DNA of 64,000 bases, from contig CAWDFF010000041.1 in assembly GCA_963801545.1 (NCBI GenBank), forward strand, positions 24,912-88,911, in the 5' to 3' direction. Shown one piece after another: positions 8,017 through 17,613 of this stretch. How positions within the stretch are numbered: position 1 is the first letter of the stretch; each line of letters begins with the position of its first letter. Under the pieces are notes generated by a model, which had not been told where the DNA came from, ran no database searches, and was given only the letters and a program-made list of their open reading frames with translations. The translations under genes and the position numbers were made by a program. This stretch comes from JAIQFF01 sp963801545. Lineage in GTDB: Bacteria; Acidobacteriota; Terriglobia; Terriglobales; Acidobacteriaceae.

Positions 8017-8112
8017 GTAGCGCCGGCGTCTCGCCGGCTGTCCCGAGGGCATCTTGCCCTCGGTGGTGAGGGCGAGACGCCCTCACGACAGCCGCCGGGA
8101 CGGCGGCGCTAC
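8017..8112. repeat. Cruciform-like composite palindrome (REP-type intergenic element)
   Basis: A 96-bp inverted repeat: GTAGCG at the left end mirrors CGCTAC at the right. Inside are four small hairpins each with a 5-nt loop: GCCGGC/GCCGGC, GAGGGC/GCCCTC, TGAGGGC/GCCCTCA and GCCGCC/GGCGGC. It lies between the Fur-family gene and the VWFA gene 3-prime end. No open frame is present. Confidence 0.7.
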
Positions 8113-8124
8113 CCAAATCAGCTC

Positions 8125-10215
8125 CTATTGCCGTACCAGTAACGCCAATCGCGGGAACCGGAACTGTCCGGCCGCGTCGTCGATGACATTGACCTGGCAG
8201 GTATAGAAGCCGGGTTTAAGTTGGGTGAGCGGCACGTCGAGCTGGAAGATTACAGCCTTGCGATCGGGAGCATTCAGTTGCGCGCTTTCGACCAGCGGAG
8301 TCTCATAGGCTTTGGCTTTTCCGCGAAAGAAAGCGACGTTCGTCAGCAGCCGGATGGTGGGATTGTTGCGGCCGTTAGCATCGGCTTGAGCTGCTGCGTG
8401 AGTGGGATCGTACACCTCGTAGTAAAAATACAAGTGCTGGTCGGCGGAGAACACGTGAGTCACGCTGGGAATTACCTCTGAACCATCCCGTATCAGCGGG
8501 TTCTCGCTCTTCCGTTTTGTGTTCTGCTGGAGTTGGCTGGCCAGCACAATCGAGCTCATCTTGACCGGAGCCGTTTTCAGATCCGGGACCATCAGATCCG
8601 TCTCAAACGAACCCAATCGTCCGCTCTGATTCTCACGCACCACAAACTTGAGGTGATACTGTCCGGGCGGCAGAATGAAGCCATTGTTGTATTGCACGTT
8701 TTTTCGCTGCACCAACTGGCTGGTGTTCAGCGAGAGCTTTACCGTGTCCCGAATTTGCCCCACCGGCCGTTTATCAGTGTCGGTCACAATTCCAAGAACG
8801 TCCAGCGTGGCTTTGTCCTGATCGTTGTTTCGGGTGAACGGAACCTGCGAACCAGGCACGACAAGAGACACCGGCACGTAAAACTTCCGCTCACTGATCC
8901 GGAAGTATGCGGCCGAAAGATAAACCGGGAGATCGGTGGTGGAGAGCTCGGAAGCGAGTTCCTCGTCGAGCTGGCGCTCACGATCGTCGTGCGTGGAATG
9001 CTGGAAGTCCGCCGGAGCATAGTAGCCGCGCCGGAAGTCTAATTTGAGCCCGGGCCGGTTGATCTTTACCGTGATGCGTCGAAAGCGGCCGTCGCGGGCC
9101 GGATTGTTGCTGTGATAACCCAGCAGATAGTAAACCGAACTGTCCTGCTGGACGCCCGTAAACACGCGGCTGAAGTCATTCGAGTCGAGGAATGCTTTTC
9201 CGCCCGTGTCCCCCGCCAGGGTGACCAGTGTCTCCTGGGTGGTGGCGTTGGAGTCGAACGCGCTAGCCACGGACTTGCTGGAGTATGGTGAAGTCCCGCG
9301 CAGGCTGGCATTTTGCGCTTCGCCGCCCGGCACCAGGGCCTGCAGGCCGCGAATGTCCATGGTGTAAATGGCCATGTTCGCCTTCACTGCGGCGTTGGTC
9401 GCGGAGCGTAGCTGCGACTGGTTTTCGATGCCGGTACGATCCATCCCACTGGAAAAATAAATCAGAGATTTCTTTTCTTCGATAGGAGTGAGCTTGTCTG
9501 CGATCGAACGCAACGCCTGCAGGCGCCGGTCGGTGTTAAAGATGTTGTACTCGGTGTCGTCAACCGCGAAAGACCCGCCGGTTTCGGCCGTGCCCTCGGT
9601 CGTCCCCGTGCTGCCTTCCTCGAAACCTCCGCCCTCGCCCAGATTGAAGTCCTGCAAGGCCTTCTTCAGCAGCGCCCGGTCGGAGGTGAAGTCCTGGTTC
9701 ACTGAAAGGGTGCTGCCCAGCGAGACCACAGAGACCAGGTCCGCGGCCACCATCTGCTTGTCTACATAGTTCTGTGCCGCCGTGGTCGCGCGATCGATTT
9801 CATCGGGCTGCATCGAGCTGAGATCAAAAAACAAAACGATCAGCCGGCGGTCTTTCAAAGGACGCGTGGCGATCGCCTGTCGCACATCGTTGCTGTGGGG
9901 CTGGGTGGTGCGAAGCAACGGCGCCTCGGTTGCCGCGGTGGACAGTACCGCATCGGTGTTTTCCAGATCGAAGGAAATTACCTGCTGCGGCTTGTTGTCT
10001 TCCTGCACGGTGAAATCTTCGCGCTTGAGGTCCCGCACCAGGTTGCCATTCTTGTCGCGTACCGTCACGTTTACCAGCACCAATTCGGTCTTGGCACGGA
10101 AGGTGTAATCGTTCGACGCCTGCTGCGAGACCATGCTGGAGCAGGCCAGGAGCAGAACCAGGGCCACGGCGAGCGTCCGCTTGGCCCAGTTCACGCGGTC
10201 GATAGTCGAGGTCAT
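8125..10215 (-). CDS. VWFA-related acidobacterial protein (TIGR03436 type)
   Basis: 696 aa with an N-terminal signal/membrane segment (residues about 12-30). It then has an Ig-like/bacterial fold of the form VLVNVTVRDKNGNLVRDL typical of the acidobacterial VWFA-related family, and a von Willebrand A-like domain (RLIVLFFDLSS at about residue 124, a degenerate MIDAS). The C-terminal 300 residues are beta-rich and without a recognised domain. Exported, probably protein- or ligand-binding at the envelope. Start ATG 10215 has AAGGAG upstream. It follows the TonB-dependent receptor gene by 43 bp on the same strand, so the two probably form an operon. Confidence 0.9.
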   Translation of the reverse strand: MTSTIDRVNWAKRTLAVALVLLLACSSMVSQQASNDYTFRAKTELVLVNVTVRDKNGNLVRDLKREDFTVQEDNKPQQVISFDLENTDAVLSTAATEAPLLRTTQPHSNDVRQAIATRPLKDRRLIVLFFDLSSMQPDEIDRATTAAQNYVDKQMVAADLVSVVSLGSTLSVNQDFTSDRALLKKALQDFNLGEGGGFEEGSTGTTEGTAETGGSFAVDDTEYNIFNTDRRLQALRSIADKLTPIEEKKSLIYFSSGMDRTGIENQSQLRSATNAAVKANMAIYTMDIRGLQALVPGGEAQNASLRGTSPYSSKSVASAFDSNATTQETLVTLAGDTGGKAFLDSNDFSRVFTGVQQDSSVYYLLGYHSNNPARDGRFRRITVKINRPGLKLDFRRGYYAPADFQHSTHDDRERQLDEELASELSTTDLPVYLSAAYFRISERKFYVPVSLVVPGSQVPFTRNNDQDKATLDVLGIVTDTDKRPVGQIRDTVKLSLNTSQLVQRKNVQYNNGFILPPGQYHLKFVVRENQSGRLGSFETDLMVPDLKTAPVKMSSIVLASQLQQNTKRKSENPLIRDGSEVIPSVTHVFSADQHLYFYYEVYDPTHAAAQADANGRNNPTIRLLTNVAFFRGKAKAYETPLVESAQLNAPDRKAVIFQLDVPLTQLKPGFYTCQVNVIDDAAGQFRFPRLALLVRQ

Positions 10216-10258
10216 TTTCTGCTCCTTCGTTCAAGCAAACCGTTCAAAAAGCAAAACA

Positions 10259-13200
10259 CTAAAAGCGGAAACGTGCGGTCAGTTGCAGCGAGCGCATCCC
10301 TCCCACGGAAATCACCCGCCCGTATGTGGGCGAGTTCACGACCGTGTCAATCCCCACATATTGGGGGGTGTTGAAGATGTTGGAGAACGCCGCGCGAAAC
10401 TCCAGAGAACGCGACTCGCGGATGGGGACGATCTTGGTGAATGACATGTCGAAGAGCCGCTGGCCCGGCCCCTCGACGCTGTTGCGCCGTGCATCTCCGA
10501 ACGCGCCCGCCGGCGTCACGAATGCAGCCGTGTTGAACCACTCCGCGATCGAGGGATCCGGGACGGTTACCATCTGCCCGGGTACTACGTCCGCGCGGAT
10601 CGTGCCGTTGGTACCGCGGCTTACATCGGCAGGATCGCCAAGAATCCGGGGAGTGAAGGGCAATCCCGACGCGAAGGTCCAGTCGCCGCTCCAGTTCCAA
10701 TCCCCGAGGATCGCGCGCAGCGGGGTATTGCCCGTCAGCCATCGCCGGTCATGGCCGAAGGGAAGTTCCCACAGAAAGTCGGCGCTGAACTGATGGCGCT
10801 GGTCGAAACTGGACAGACCCCGTTCTGCGGCCAGGTCGAACGCATTCTGCGCCACGTTGGTCGTGCCCGAAATGCCGCCCCGTTCGCCGCCCTGTGCGAC
10901 CAAGGGCTCGCCGCTTCCGATGGTAGAAGCATTATCCAGCGATTTGGAGAACGTGTAGCGGCCGCCAATAGAGAGGCCCCCCTGCAGGCGCTTGCGGACT
11001 CGGATCGAGCCCGCATTCGCGGTGGAATCGCCGACTGAATCTTCCCAATAAAACGGCTGTACTCCAGGAAAGAGAATCCCGGTCGCGGTACGGTTGGGCG
11101 CTTCCAGAATGTCGAGACGTGTTCCCTTCGTCCCGGTGTAGTCAAGATTCAGGATCAGCGTGGGACGAATCTGTTGCTGGATGTCGAGATTCCAGATCTG
11201 CACGTAGCCCAGGCGATAGTTGGGATCCACCCCAAAATTATTCGAAATCGATCCTGGCGGCACCGGAGGGAATCCGTTGGCCAGTGTGAGTGGCGTGGTC
11301 GGCGATTGAGTGTTGGTGGCCGTGATCGAAAACGGCGGCTGGAACGCCATGTTCTGCACGATGCTCTGATACGCGCTGGTGTTGTAGTTGATGCCATAGC
11401 CGGCGCGGACCACCGTATTCCGCAACGGCTTCCAAGCCAGGCCAATACGCGGAGCAACGTTGTTGCGGTCGGGACGAACCAGGGTCACCGGAAACTGCCC
11501 GTTGTAGGGACCCGACTGGCCGACCTGTACGGGGACCGGCGGGGAAGTGAAGCCCACAGGCAGGTCCAGGTTCACGATGCGATTGTTCAGTTCGGAAAAC
11601 GGCGAAATGTATTCGTAGCGCACGCCGAGGTTCAAAGTCAGATTGCCCCGCACCCGCCATTCGTCCTGTGCGAACAGGTCCCACGAGTTGCCGCGGAAGT
11701 GGTAGTTGTTGCTGCCGAATTGCACGGAGGTAAGTTGGGGAAGGCCGAGCAGGAAGTCGGCGAAATCAAAGCCGGTGTTGACACCCGTAAAAGTGAATGT
11801 CCCGCGTGCGTTGCTATCGGTTTCGGGATTGATCTGGATCCGGCGGAAATCTCCGCCCCAACGCCACGTGTGCTTCCCGTGGTTGTAGATCATGTTGTCT
11901 GTGAAAGTCCATGTCTGGTTGCGCAGGAGTTGCGGGCTCACATCGTTGAGGCTGCCGAAATGGGTGAACGAAAGATTGGGCAGTCCCCAGTCGAACGGGT
12001 TCGTGGAAACGCCCTTAATGCCGAGTGTTCCTGTGATGTCCTGATTAAAGGCGTAGAGATTCTGGGAACGAATGCGGGAGCGATTGAAATCCAGCCGTGC
12101 ATTGTTGATCAGCTTGCCAAAGGTTTGCGTATACCCGACAGGCACATCAAAGCTGCGAGTGCTGGTATTGCCTCCAACGCTGGGGAAAGGATTGGTCACA
12201 TTCGCGCTCGCCGAGTGGTAGTGGAAACCGACGTTCAGATTATTTCGCGGAGCACGCCGCCCACGACCTCGCTGGCCGGTGGGGGCGCTGCCCAGGGGTT
12301 GAATGATGCGGATATTCAGGTCGTCGCTGTCATTGAGCGTGGAGGTGACGAAATGAAAATTCTGGCTATCAGGAGCGGCTCCCGGCACGTTAGGCAGCGG
12401 GATGTACTGCAGCAGCCCCTGCGCAACCGGGTTGATGGTCAGCCCGGCATTCTGAAAGTTGTTGCCTGGTATGGGTTGTCCAGTGCCGGGATTGACCAGC
12501 TGAACTCCAGCCACTCCGGAAAAATCTCCGCTACGCTCCGCCACCGTGGGCACAAAGGAGAAAGCATCATAGGGAGAATCGCCGCGCGAGCCGTTGTAGT
12601 TTACGAAGAAGAATGTCTTGTTACCGCCCTTGTAGATTCCAGGGATATTCAGCGGGCCACCGAGCGAGGCGCCGAAGCGCTGTTTCATATAGGCGGCTTT
12701 TTCTACCGCAGTCTGGTTCAGGGCGTAAGGCGCGGCGTCCAGCGCGGAATCGCCGACGGTGTAGTAGACCGAACCGTGCGGCCGATTGATGTCGAATCTG
12801 CCCCTGCCGCCGCCGAGAACCATGGGGCCACCTCGTCCTCCGCCTCCCCCGAAACCTCCGAATCCTCCGCCGGGCCCGCCACCGCCTGCAAAGCCGCCAC
12901 CCGGACCGCCACCGCCGGGGCCCCCCGGGCCACCGGCTCCGCCGCCACCTTGGCCTCCACCGAATCCTCCCTGCTGTTCCCGACCCTCCCTCATCCTCTG
13001 GTCTAATTCGTCGGTGCTCATGCCGAACATTCCCACACCTGAGGTGTTGCCGGAAATCGACACTGATTCCGTCGCCGAGTCGGCCGCAAGGCCCGGTATG
13101 GGCATTCCGGAAGGCACGATCTGGTCTGTCGGACCCGTACTGGCAGCATCAGCCATGCCTTGCATCACCGATAAACTTTGAAATCCCCGGTTCGCTCTGG

Positions 13201-13582
13201 CCGCAGTCGCAGCCGGACGCTGCTCATTGCGCGTGGCCGGGTGTGTCCGCGACAGCAGAGCCAAATCAATGTCGCCACGAGCGGTGGAGTTATCGAGGAC
13301 AACTTCGCGCGTGCTGGGTGCAAATGCAGGCATTTCGACCCGCACCTGGTATTTCCCCGCTGCAGTCACCGGGAGCGTGTAGGTGCCATCAAGGTCGGTG
13401 GTGGTTACGCTCTGTTCTCCCGTGGAGGAATTCGTCGCGGTGACCGTTGCCCCGGGAATGGCGGCATTGCCCGATTTCACTACCCCAGAAATCGAGAAGC
13501 TTGACGCGGCGGGCGAGATCTGCGCAGGTGCGACGACGGCAAACAGCAGAAGAAACGCTATGCTCGGGATGACTACGAACAA
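10259..13582 (-). CDS. TonB-dependent receptor with carboxypeptidase-like N-domain and Gly-rich linker
   Basis: 1107 aa outer-membrane receptor. A signal peptide (residues 1-20), then a CarboxypepD-regulatory-like beta-sandwich (about 27-110, SGVVKSGNAAIPGATVTATN), an unusual linker of about 50 residues that is almost all Gly and Pro (about 205-255), and a long beta-barrel ending in the aromatic C-terminus LTARFRF. Family members in this phylum import or bind large substrates; the ligand here is unknown. The only usable start is TTG 13582, since the frame is closed 55 bp upstream and contains no ATG or GTG; GAGGA precedes it. Confidence 0.9.
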   Translation of the reverse strand: MFVVIPSIAFLLLFAVVAPAQISPAASSFSISGVVKSGNAAIPGATVTATNSSTGEQSVTTTDLDGTYTLPVTAAGKYQVRVEMPAFAPSTREVVLDNSTARGDIDLALLSRTHPATRNEQRPAATAARANRGFQSLSVMQGMADAASTGPTDQIVPSGMPIPGLAADSATESVSISGNTSGVGMFGMSTDELDQRMREGREQQGGFGGGQGGGGAGGPGGPGGGGPGGGFAGGGGPGGGFGGFGGGGGRGGPMVLGGGRGRFDINRPHGSVYYTVGDSALDAAPYALNQTAVEKAAYMKQRFGASLGGPLNIPGIYKGGNKTFFFVNYNGSRGDSPYDAFSFVPTVAERSGDFSGVAGVQLVNPGTGQPIPGNNFQNAGLTINPVAQGLLQYIPLPNVPGAAPDSQNFHFVTSTLNDSDDLNIRIIQPLGSAPTGQRGRGRRAPRNNLNVGFHYHSASANVTNPFPSVGGNTSTRSFDVPVGYTQTFGKLINNARLDFNRSRIRSQNLYAFNQDITGTLGIKGVSTNPFDWGLPNLSFTHFGSLNDVSPQLLRNQTWTFTDNMIYNHGKHTWRWGGDFRRIQINPETDSNARGTFTFTGVNTGFDFADFLLGLPQLTSVQFGSNNYHFRGNSWDLFAQDEWRVRGNLTLNLGVRYEYISPFSELNNRIVNLDLPVGFTSPPVPVQVGQSGPYNGQFPVTLVRPDRNNVAPRIGLAWKPLRNTVVRAGYGINYNTSAYQSIVQNMAFQPPFSITATNTQSPTTPLTLANGFPPVPPGSISNNFGVDPNYRLGYVQIWNLDIQQQIRPTLILNLDYTGTKGTRLDILEAPNRTATGILFPGVQPFYWEDSVGDSTANAGSIRVRKRLQGGLSIGGRYTFSKSLDNASTIGSGEPLVAQGGERGGISGTTNVAQNAFDLAAERGLSSFDQRHQFSADFLWELPFGHDRRWLTGNTPLRAILGDWNWSGDWTFASGLPFTPRILGDPADVSRGTNGTIRADVVPGQMVTVPDPSIAEWFNTAAFVTPAGAFGDARRNSVEGPGQRLFDMSFTKIVPIRESRSLEFRAAFSNIFNTPQYVGIDTVVNSPTYGRVISVGGMRSLQLTARFRF

Positions 13583-14168
13583 TATCCTCGGAAAGGAAAG
13601 ACAATTCGACGTCCCGGTAGGATTCGGCTCGGCTGGTCATCCGCAGATATTCCAATGGACTGGAAGTCCCATTATTACATTCAACACTGCCGGCCTTGCC
13701 CGAGGGGTAAAAAGTTGGTCAATGACCGTAAAGTTTCGTAAACACACCGTCCATGACGGGAACATGGTTGCTTAGATGCGGAAGGGCCGTTGCGTCCCTT
13801 GCCTTCACAGCCTGTTCATGGAGCAGACTTCGGAGCTTTATTCCCCAGGGATTGGAGCAGCGCTCAGCGCTCTATTCCGCCGTGGGCGGAGCAAGGCCTT
13901 CAGCGTTCCATTCGTTCAGCGGGGTGGAGCAGGGCTTCAGCCCTGCATTCCGGGTAAATTGAACGGATGGCTTTAGCCACTGAGGTACTCCTGCAGCCAG
14001 CGCAAGGCACCTCAGGGCTGAAGCCCGTCACAAGACTCACTTGCATTTGCAGGCCTGAAGGCTTGCTCCACCCAAAGACAGTCCGTCGAAGAGCTCAGTC
14101 CATCCAAAACCAACTCAGCTGAAAACCAACCCCGGCGACAACCAGCCCTAGCTGCCATCGCGGCATCC
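13583..14168. other. Intergenic region, no gene seen
   Basis: 586 bp between the TonB receptor start and the DUF481 gene end. The first 150 bp should hold the receptor promoter; I see no clear -35/-10. The rest is filled by a degenerate GGAGCA...CTTCAG repeat (see 13820-14072). No convincing coding frame. Confidence 0.6.
13820..14072. repeat. Degenerate GGAGCAGGGCTTCAGCCCT-type repeat array
   Basis: Several copies of a short hairpin unit, GGAGCA followed by a GCTTCAGC-like palindrome, occur in direct orientation (near 13850, 13888, 13925) and then inverted (CAGGGCTGAAGCCC near 14013 and GGCCTGAAGGCTTGCTCC near 14052). It looks like a dispersed intergenic repeat that has duplicated locally. 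Confidence 0.55.
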
Positions 14169-15224
14169 TCAGTGGGTGAAGGAGAAATTCAATCCGGTGG
14201 TCAGGAGAATATCGTTCTGTTTGCTTCCCGCAGGCGGGTTGGTCACATAGATGTCTCCAAACGCGTTTTGCCAACCCAGCCATTTGCTGATTTTGGTCAC
14301 GGTGCCAAAGTTGAATGTGGCGCGGTACTCGCCGGTGTCATTCAGATTGGGGAAGAAGAACAGCTTTTCGCTGAGCAACGTGTTCATCCCCAGCTTGTGG
14401 CTCAATTCCTCACCAACCGAAACCGCGGCAAAACTACGGCTGGGAAGAAGTGTGTACTTTTCACGCGTGTAGTTAATGCCGCCGAGCAGATCCAGCGTCG
14501 TCCGGTCATTCTTGATCGCGTGCACGCCCAGGCCACCTCCGAAGACGGAGCGAAGATCCAGGGTCTGCAACGCGTCGGTCTGGAAATCGGCTCCCACATA
14601 AGCGAACAACCGGGGAGTGAAATCGTGGTCGTAGCGCGCTCCGCCCTGCACCGAGTTGGAGGTGGTGCTGGGAACCGCGCCCGGCGCGTCGTTAGTGGCG
14701 TACACGCTGTTGGTGTACAGGCTCAACTTATCGTGCCATCCCTTGCGGTCGGCGGTGAACGCGATCGCCAGGTTCTTGGTTTGGCTATTGCCGCGGGTCA
14801 GCGCGAAGCCGGCGTTTATTCCACCCTCCCACCCCTGCAGCAGGCCGGGATGCAGCGACCTGTCATATGCCGCCTGCTCCGCTTCACTGCGGAGCAGGGT
14901 GACGGACGCCTTGGGCTCGCTGACTGTGCCCGCGTTGGCGGTAGCCACCGCGAGGTTGCCATCCGATGTGGTCACCGTTCCCACGACGGTCTGCCCGTTG
15001 CTCAGGCTGACGTGTAAAGGTGCGCTGGAGTTGATCTCCTGAACTGCCGGCCACTGTACGGTCACCTCGCCGGCAAATTCGGTCTTGATCAGCAGCGTCT
15101 TGTCGTCGGATTTCTCGATAGTTCCGGTTAAACGGTCACCATTCTTTAACACAACCTGATCTGCGAATAGCCCCGCGGAAAATAGTAAAACGAAAATTAC
15201 GGCCAGAACTCCTCGTTTGGACAC
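14169..15224 (-). CDS. DUF481 family outer-membrane protein
   Basis: 351 aa. Signal peptide (1-21), a small SH3-like N-terminal segment (VVLKNGDRLTGTIEKSDD, VSLSNGQTVVGTV), then from about residue 130 a DUF481 beta-barrel that starts GWEGGINAGFALTRGNSQTKN and ends LTTGLNFSFTH. The family (YdiY-like) is an outer-membrane protein of unknown function with a salt-induced member in enterics. The start is GTG 15224 with GGAGGA upstream. It is transcribed alone. Confidence 0.88.
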   Translation of the reverse strand: MSKRGVLAVIFVLLFSAGLFADQVVLKNGDRLTGTIEKSDDKTLLIKTEFAGEVTVQWPAVQEINSSAPLHVSLSNGQTVVGTVTTSDGNLAVATANAGTVSEPKASVTLLRSEAEQAAYDRSLHPGLLQGWEGGINAGFALTRGNSQTKNLAIAFTADRKGWHDKLSLYTNSVYATNDAPGAVPSTTSNSVQGGARYDHDFTPRLFAYVGADFQTDALQTLDLRSVFGGGLGVHAIKNDRTTLDLLGGINYTREKYTLLPSRSFAAVSVGEELSHKLGMNTLLSEKLFFFPNLNDTGEYRATFNFGTVTKISKWLGWQNAFGDIYVTNPPAGSKQNDILLTTGLNFSFTH

Positions 15225-15662
15225 GTCGTTCCTCCGAAATAATTGATATGGATCGTGGGTCAGTTCATGAGTAGCGTGAGAGCGTCAACCGCTGAAGAAG
15301 AAAGAGGATCAACAGCTGGAATCACCGACTGCGTGAGTCACTCGTTCTTACAGTCCTCCGCCTAAGTTGCGAAGACGAGAGCAAATTATATGAGAGCCGG
15401 CGTGGCAACGGCAAAAGCTTGACCATCGATTTGGCGGTGGACTCAGTTTGAGATTTCCGCTGCTCGGCTTTCAGGCAGTGAAGAGCCTGGCCAAAAGTGA
15501 AGTCGAAGTGATCTGGCATGAGCTGAATACGCACGTCGCCGCCGAAATAAAACGCGGCACTGATCGCGGGCAGGCAGGCACAGCCCGCAGGAAGGCTGCG
15601 TCAAAACCCTTGCATAGTCGCGGCTCGAGGGGCGCCTGGGCTGGGTGCCCAGGGATCAAAGA
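15225..15662. other. Intergenic region, no convincing gene
   Basis: 438 bp between the DUF481 start and the tatA end. A 72-codon frame on the plus strand (15448-15666) has no ribosome site or recognisable composition and is probably chance. The hairpin at 15635-15653 is the only structured element. Confidence 0.5.
15635..15653 (-). terminator. Hairpin downstream of tatA
   Basis: CCTGGGC-N5-GCCCAGG, a perfect 7-bp GC stem 9 bp after the tatA stop on the minus strand. No T-run follows, so efficiency is uncertain. Confidence 0.45.
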
Positions 15663-15881
15663 TTAGCTGGACCGGTTAGAAAAGTCTGCTGCCTTGGTCT
15701 CCACAGGAGTGCCTGGGGCTTTTGCCTCTTCCACGGATCCCTCTTTCATTCCATTCTTCAAGGCGCGGATGCCCTCGCCAATCCCCTTACCTAGCTCCGG
15801 CAATTTCTTCGGGCCGAACACGAGCAGAGCGATAAAGAAGATCACCAGCAGATGCATCGGCTGAAACAGGCCTTCAAGCAT
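15663..15881 (-). CDS. tatA: Twin-arginine translocase subunit TatA/E
   Basis: 72 aa from ATG 15881, which has GGAGGAG upstream; a longer frame upstream adds 19 Arg-rich residues and is unlikely. One N-terminal transmembrane helix (MHLLVIFFIALLVF), the FGPKKLPELGKGIGEGIRAL hinge and amphipathic helix, and a short charged tail define TatA/E. TatA multimers form the pore that moves folded proteins, such as cofactor-containing hydrogenase subunits, across the inner membrane. TatB and TatC are not in this window. Confidence 0.92.
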   Translation of the reverse strand: MLEGLFQPMHLLVIFFIALLVFGPKKLPELGKGIGEGIRALKNGMKEGSVEEAKAPGTPVETKAADFSNRSS

Positions 15882-16108
15882 AAAACTCCTCCGCCGCCTA
15901 CGACTGGCAGCAAGCCCAACACTATCGAAAGCGGGCATTTACGTCAACTTGCCCGGTGGCCGGGTGAAGACGGGCCGAAGGACAATTACCTTCGTGACCT
16001 ACCCGCGGTCACTCCGTGGTTCTATGTTGCCAACTACCAGCCGGCGGGTTTATTCCACAGCGTCGAGTCATCAGAGCACTGGTTTTTCGAGACAACCTGA
16101 TGATCGAC

Positions 16109-16129
16109 AGCTGAAAGCTGACGGCTGTA
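16109..16129. repeat. Heptanucleotide repeat (AGCTGAA)n
   Basis: AGCTGAA, AGCTGAC, GGCTGTA: three 7-mers just upstream of the TPR gene. Same 7-nt periodicity as the tracts at 2553, 18977 and 59016. Confidence 0.5.
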
Positions 16130-16149
16130 TTCCGGAACAAGGAGTCCGA

Positions 16150-17607
16150 GTGCGCCTTCAAGTCCTGTTTTTTCTGCTGGTTGCCCTCTTCGTGGCGTCT
16201 GCTCCGGCACAGCAGGACGATTCCGCTCCGGTGACTTGTACTCAGTTCGTCGCTTGGACCGCCGGGGGAATGTCCAGCCAGCGACTTGACCGGCTTGCCC
16301 ACCTGCGAGGGACCGCATTCGCCGTGGACGAGGCTACGTCCAGGTCTTTGTTAGCGGCGGGGGTGGACCCAGTGTTACTCCACAACCTGCCCGCCCCGGC
16401 CTCCGGCAGGCTGGATGCTGCTGGCTGTCCCATGCCTCTGATCCAGGCCGCAGAGCTGATCCAGCAAAAGAAATTTCAGGAAGCCCAGTCCATTTTGCAG
16501 AAGATGATCGCGGCCGACTCCAACAATGCCGCCCTGTACTTTGCCACGGGCTATGTTCACCAACAGCAGGAAGATTGGGACGAAGCTTCGGACTCATACC
16601 AGAATTCAGAAGCGCTGATGCCTGGTCTGTCCGATGTCCACGGCCGGATGGCGTATCTGCTCTATCGCTCCGACGACGCTGACGGTGCCATTGCCGAGGC
16701 GCGTACTGCGCTCAGCATCGATCCCAGGAATGCCGAAGCGTACCGCTTCCTTGGGCTGGGTTTGTACGCCAACGCCCAATATGCGGCGGCGGTTCACGCC
16801 TTCCAGGAGTCTCTCGCGCGCCAGCCCGGCAACGCTGACGTTTACTACGACATGGGAATTACGCTTCGCGACCAGGGCAACGTCGATGCCGCTGCGGCCG
16901 CTTACCGCAAAGCCATTGCGCTGAATCCAAACTTGTGGGAGGCCCACAACAACCTGGGAATGCTGCTGCACGACCTCAAGAGCTTCGATGGGGCCGTCGC
17001 CCAGTATCTGGAGGCCAAACGCCTGGTGCCCGGTGAGTCCTCCGTCCGCAACAATCTCGGCGAAACCTATTGCGATAAAGGCGATTACGCTGCCGCTATC
17101 ACCGAGTTTCGTGAACTCTTCCGCATGGATCCCGGTTGGCAACGCGGTCACGACTGTCTCGCCCGGGCACTCATGTCGCAGCGCGACTACGAATCCGCGG
17201 TTGGAGAACTGAGGATCGCTATTCTGCAGGATCCGACCAACTCCGATCAGCACCGTTACCTGGGGCAGGCGCTTCTCCTGGTGCACCGTCAGCCGGAGGC
17301 GGTACGCGAGCTGCGGCTTGCTGTGCAACTGGAACCGGACTCGCCGTTAGCCCATCATTACCTGGCCACGGCGCTTTTCAATGGAGAGGATTTCAAGGCC
17401 GCAGAAATCGAGTTTCGTCAGGCAGTGCGCCTGCAACCTACAGCCAGCAACCATTACTATCTTTCCGCCTGCCTGATGAGCCAGGGACGCTACGACGACG
17501 CTCTCACTGAACTCGAAACGGCGGCCCGCCTTGAGCCGTCGCAGGATTTGTACCGCAGTCGCAAGCAAGAGCTGCTGAAGCTGATGAAGGCGTCCAACGT
17601 CCGCTAG
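16150..17607 (+). CDS. Secreted tetratricopeptide-repeat protein
   Basis: 485 aa from GTG 16150, chosen because AAGGAG lies just upstream and the protein then begins with a clean signal peptide (RLQVLFFLLVALFVASAPAQ); the open frame runs 67 codons further up without supporting signals. After an N-terminal region with two Cys, about ten TPR units run from residue about 100 to the end (for example NAALYFATGYVHQQQEDWDEA, AEAYRFLGLGLYANAQYAAA, SSVRNNLGETYCDKGDYAAA). TPR solenoids mediate protein-protein contacts; this one should act in the periplasm. The partner is unknown. Confidence 0.88.
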   Translation: MRLQVLFFLLVALFVASAPAQQDDSAPVTCTQFVAWTAGGMSSQRLDRLAHLRGTAFAVDEATSRSLLAAGVDPVLLHNLPAPASGRLDAAGCPMPLIQAAELIQQKKFQEAQSILQKMIAADSNNAALYFATGYVHQQQEDWDEASDSYQNSEALMPGLSDVHGRMAYLLYRSDDADGAIAEARTALSIDPRNAEAYRFLGLGLYANAQYAAAVHAFQESLARQPGNADVYYDMGITLRDQGNVDAAAAAYRKAIALNPNLWEAHNNLGMLLHDLKSFDGAVAQYLEAKRLVPGESSVRNNLGETYCDKGDYAAAITEFRELFRMDPGWQRGHDCLARALMSQRDYESAVGELRIAILQDPTNSDQHRYLGQALLLVHRQPEAVRELRLAVQLEPDSPLAHHYLATALFNGEDFKAAEIEFRQAVRLQPTASNHYYLSACLMSQGRYDDALTELETAARLEPSQDLYRSRKQELLKLMKASNVR

Positions 17608-17613
17608 AAAGGA

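Noticed and set aside
12786..12980. Pro-rich frame in the antisense of the Gly-rich linker
   Set aside because: It is the complement of Gly codons in the receptor linker, not a separate Pro-rich protein.
11174..13006. 610-codon plus-strand frame opposite the TonB receptor
   Set aside because: It shows no domain and mirrors the receptor codons; the receptor has a signal peptide, CarboxypepD-like domain and aromatic C-terminus.
15448..15666. 72-codon plus frame upstream of the tatA end
   Set aside because: No ribosome site, no recognisable sequence, and it overlaps the tatA hairpin.
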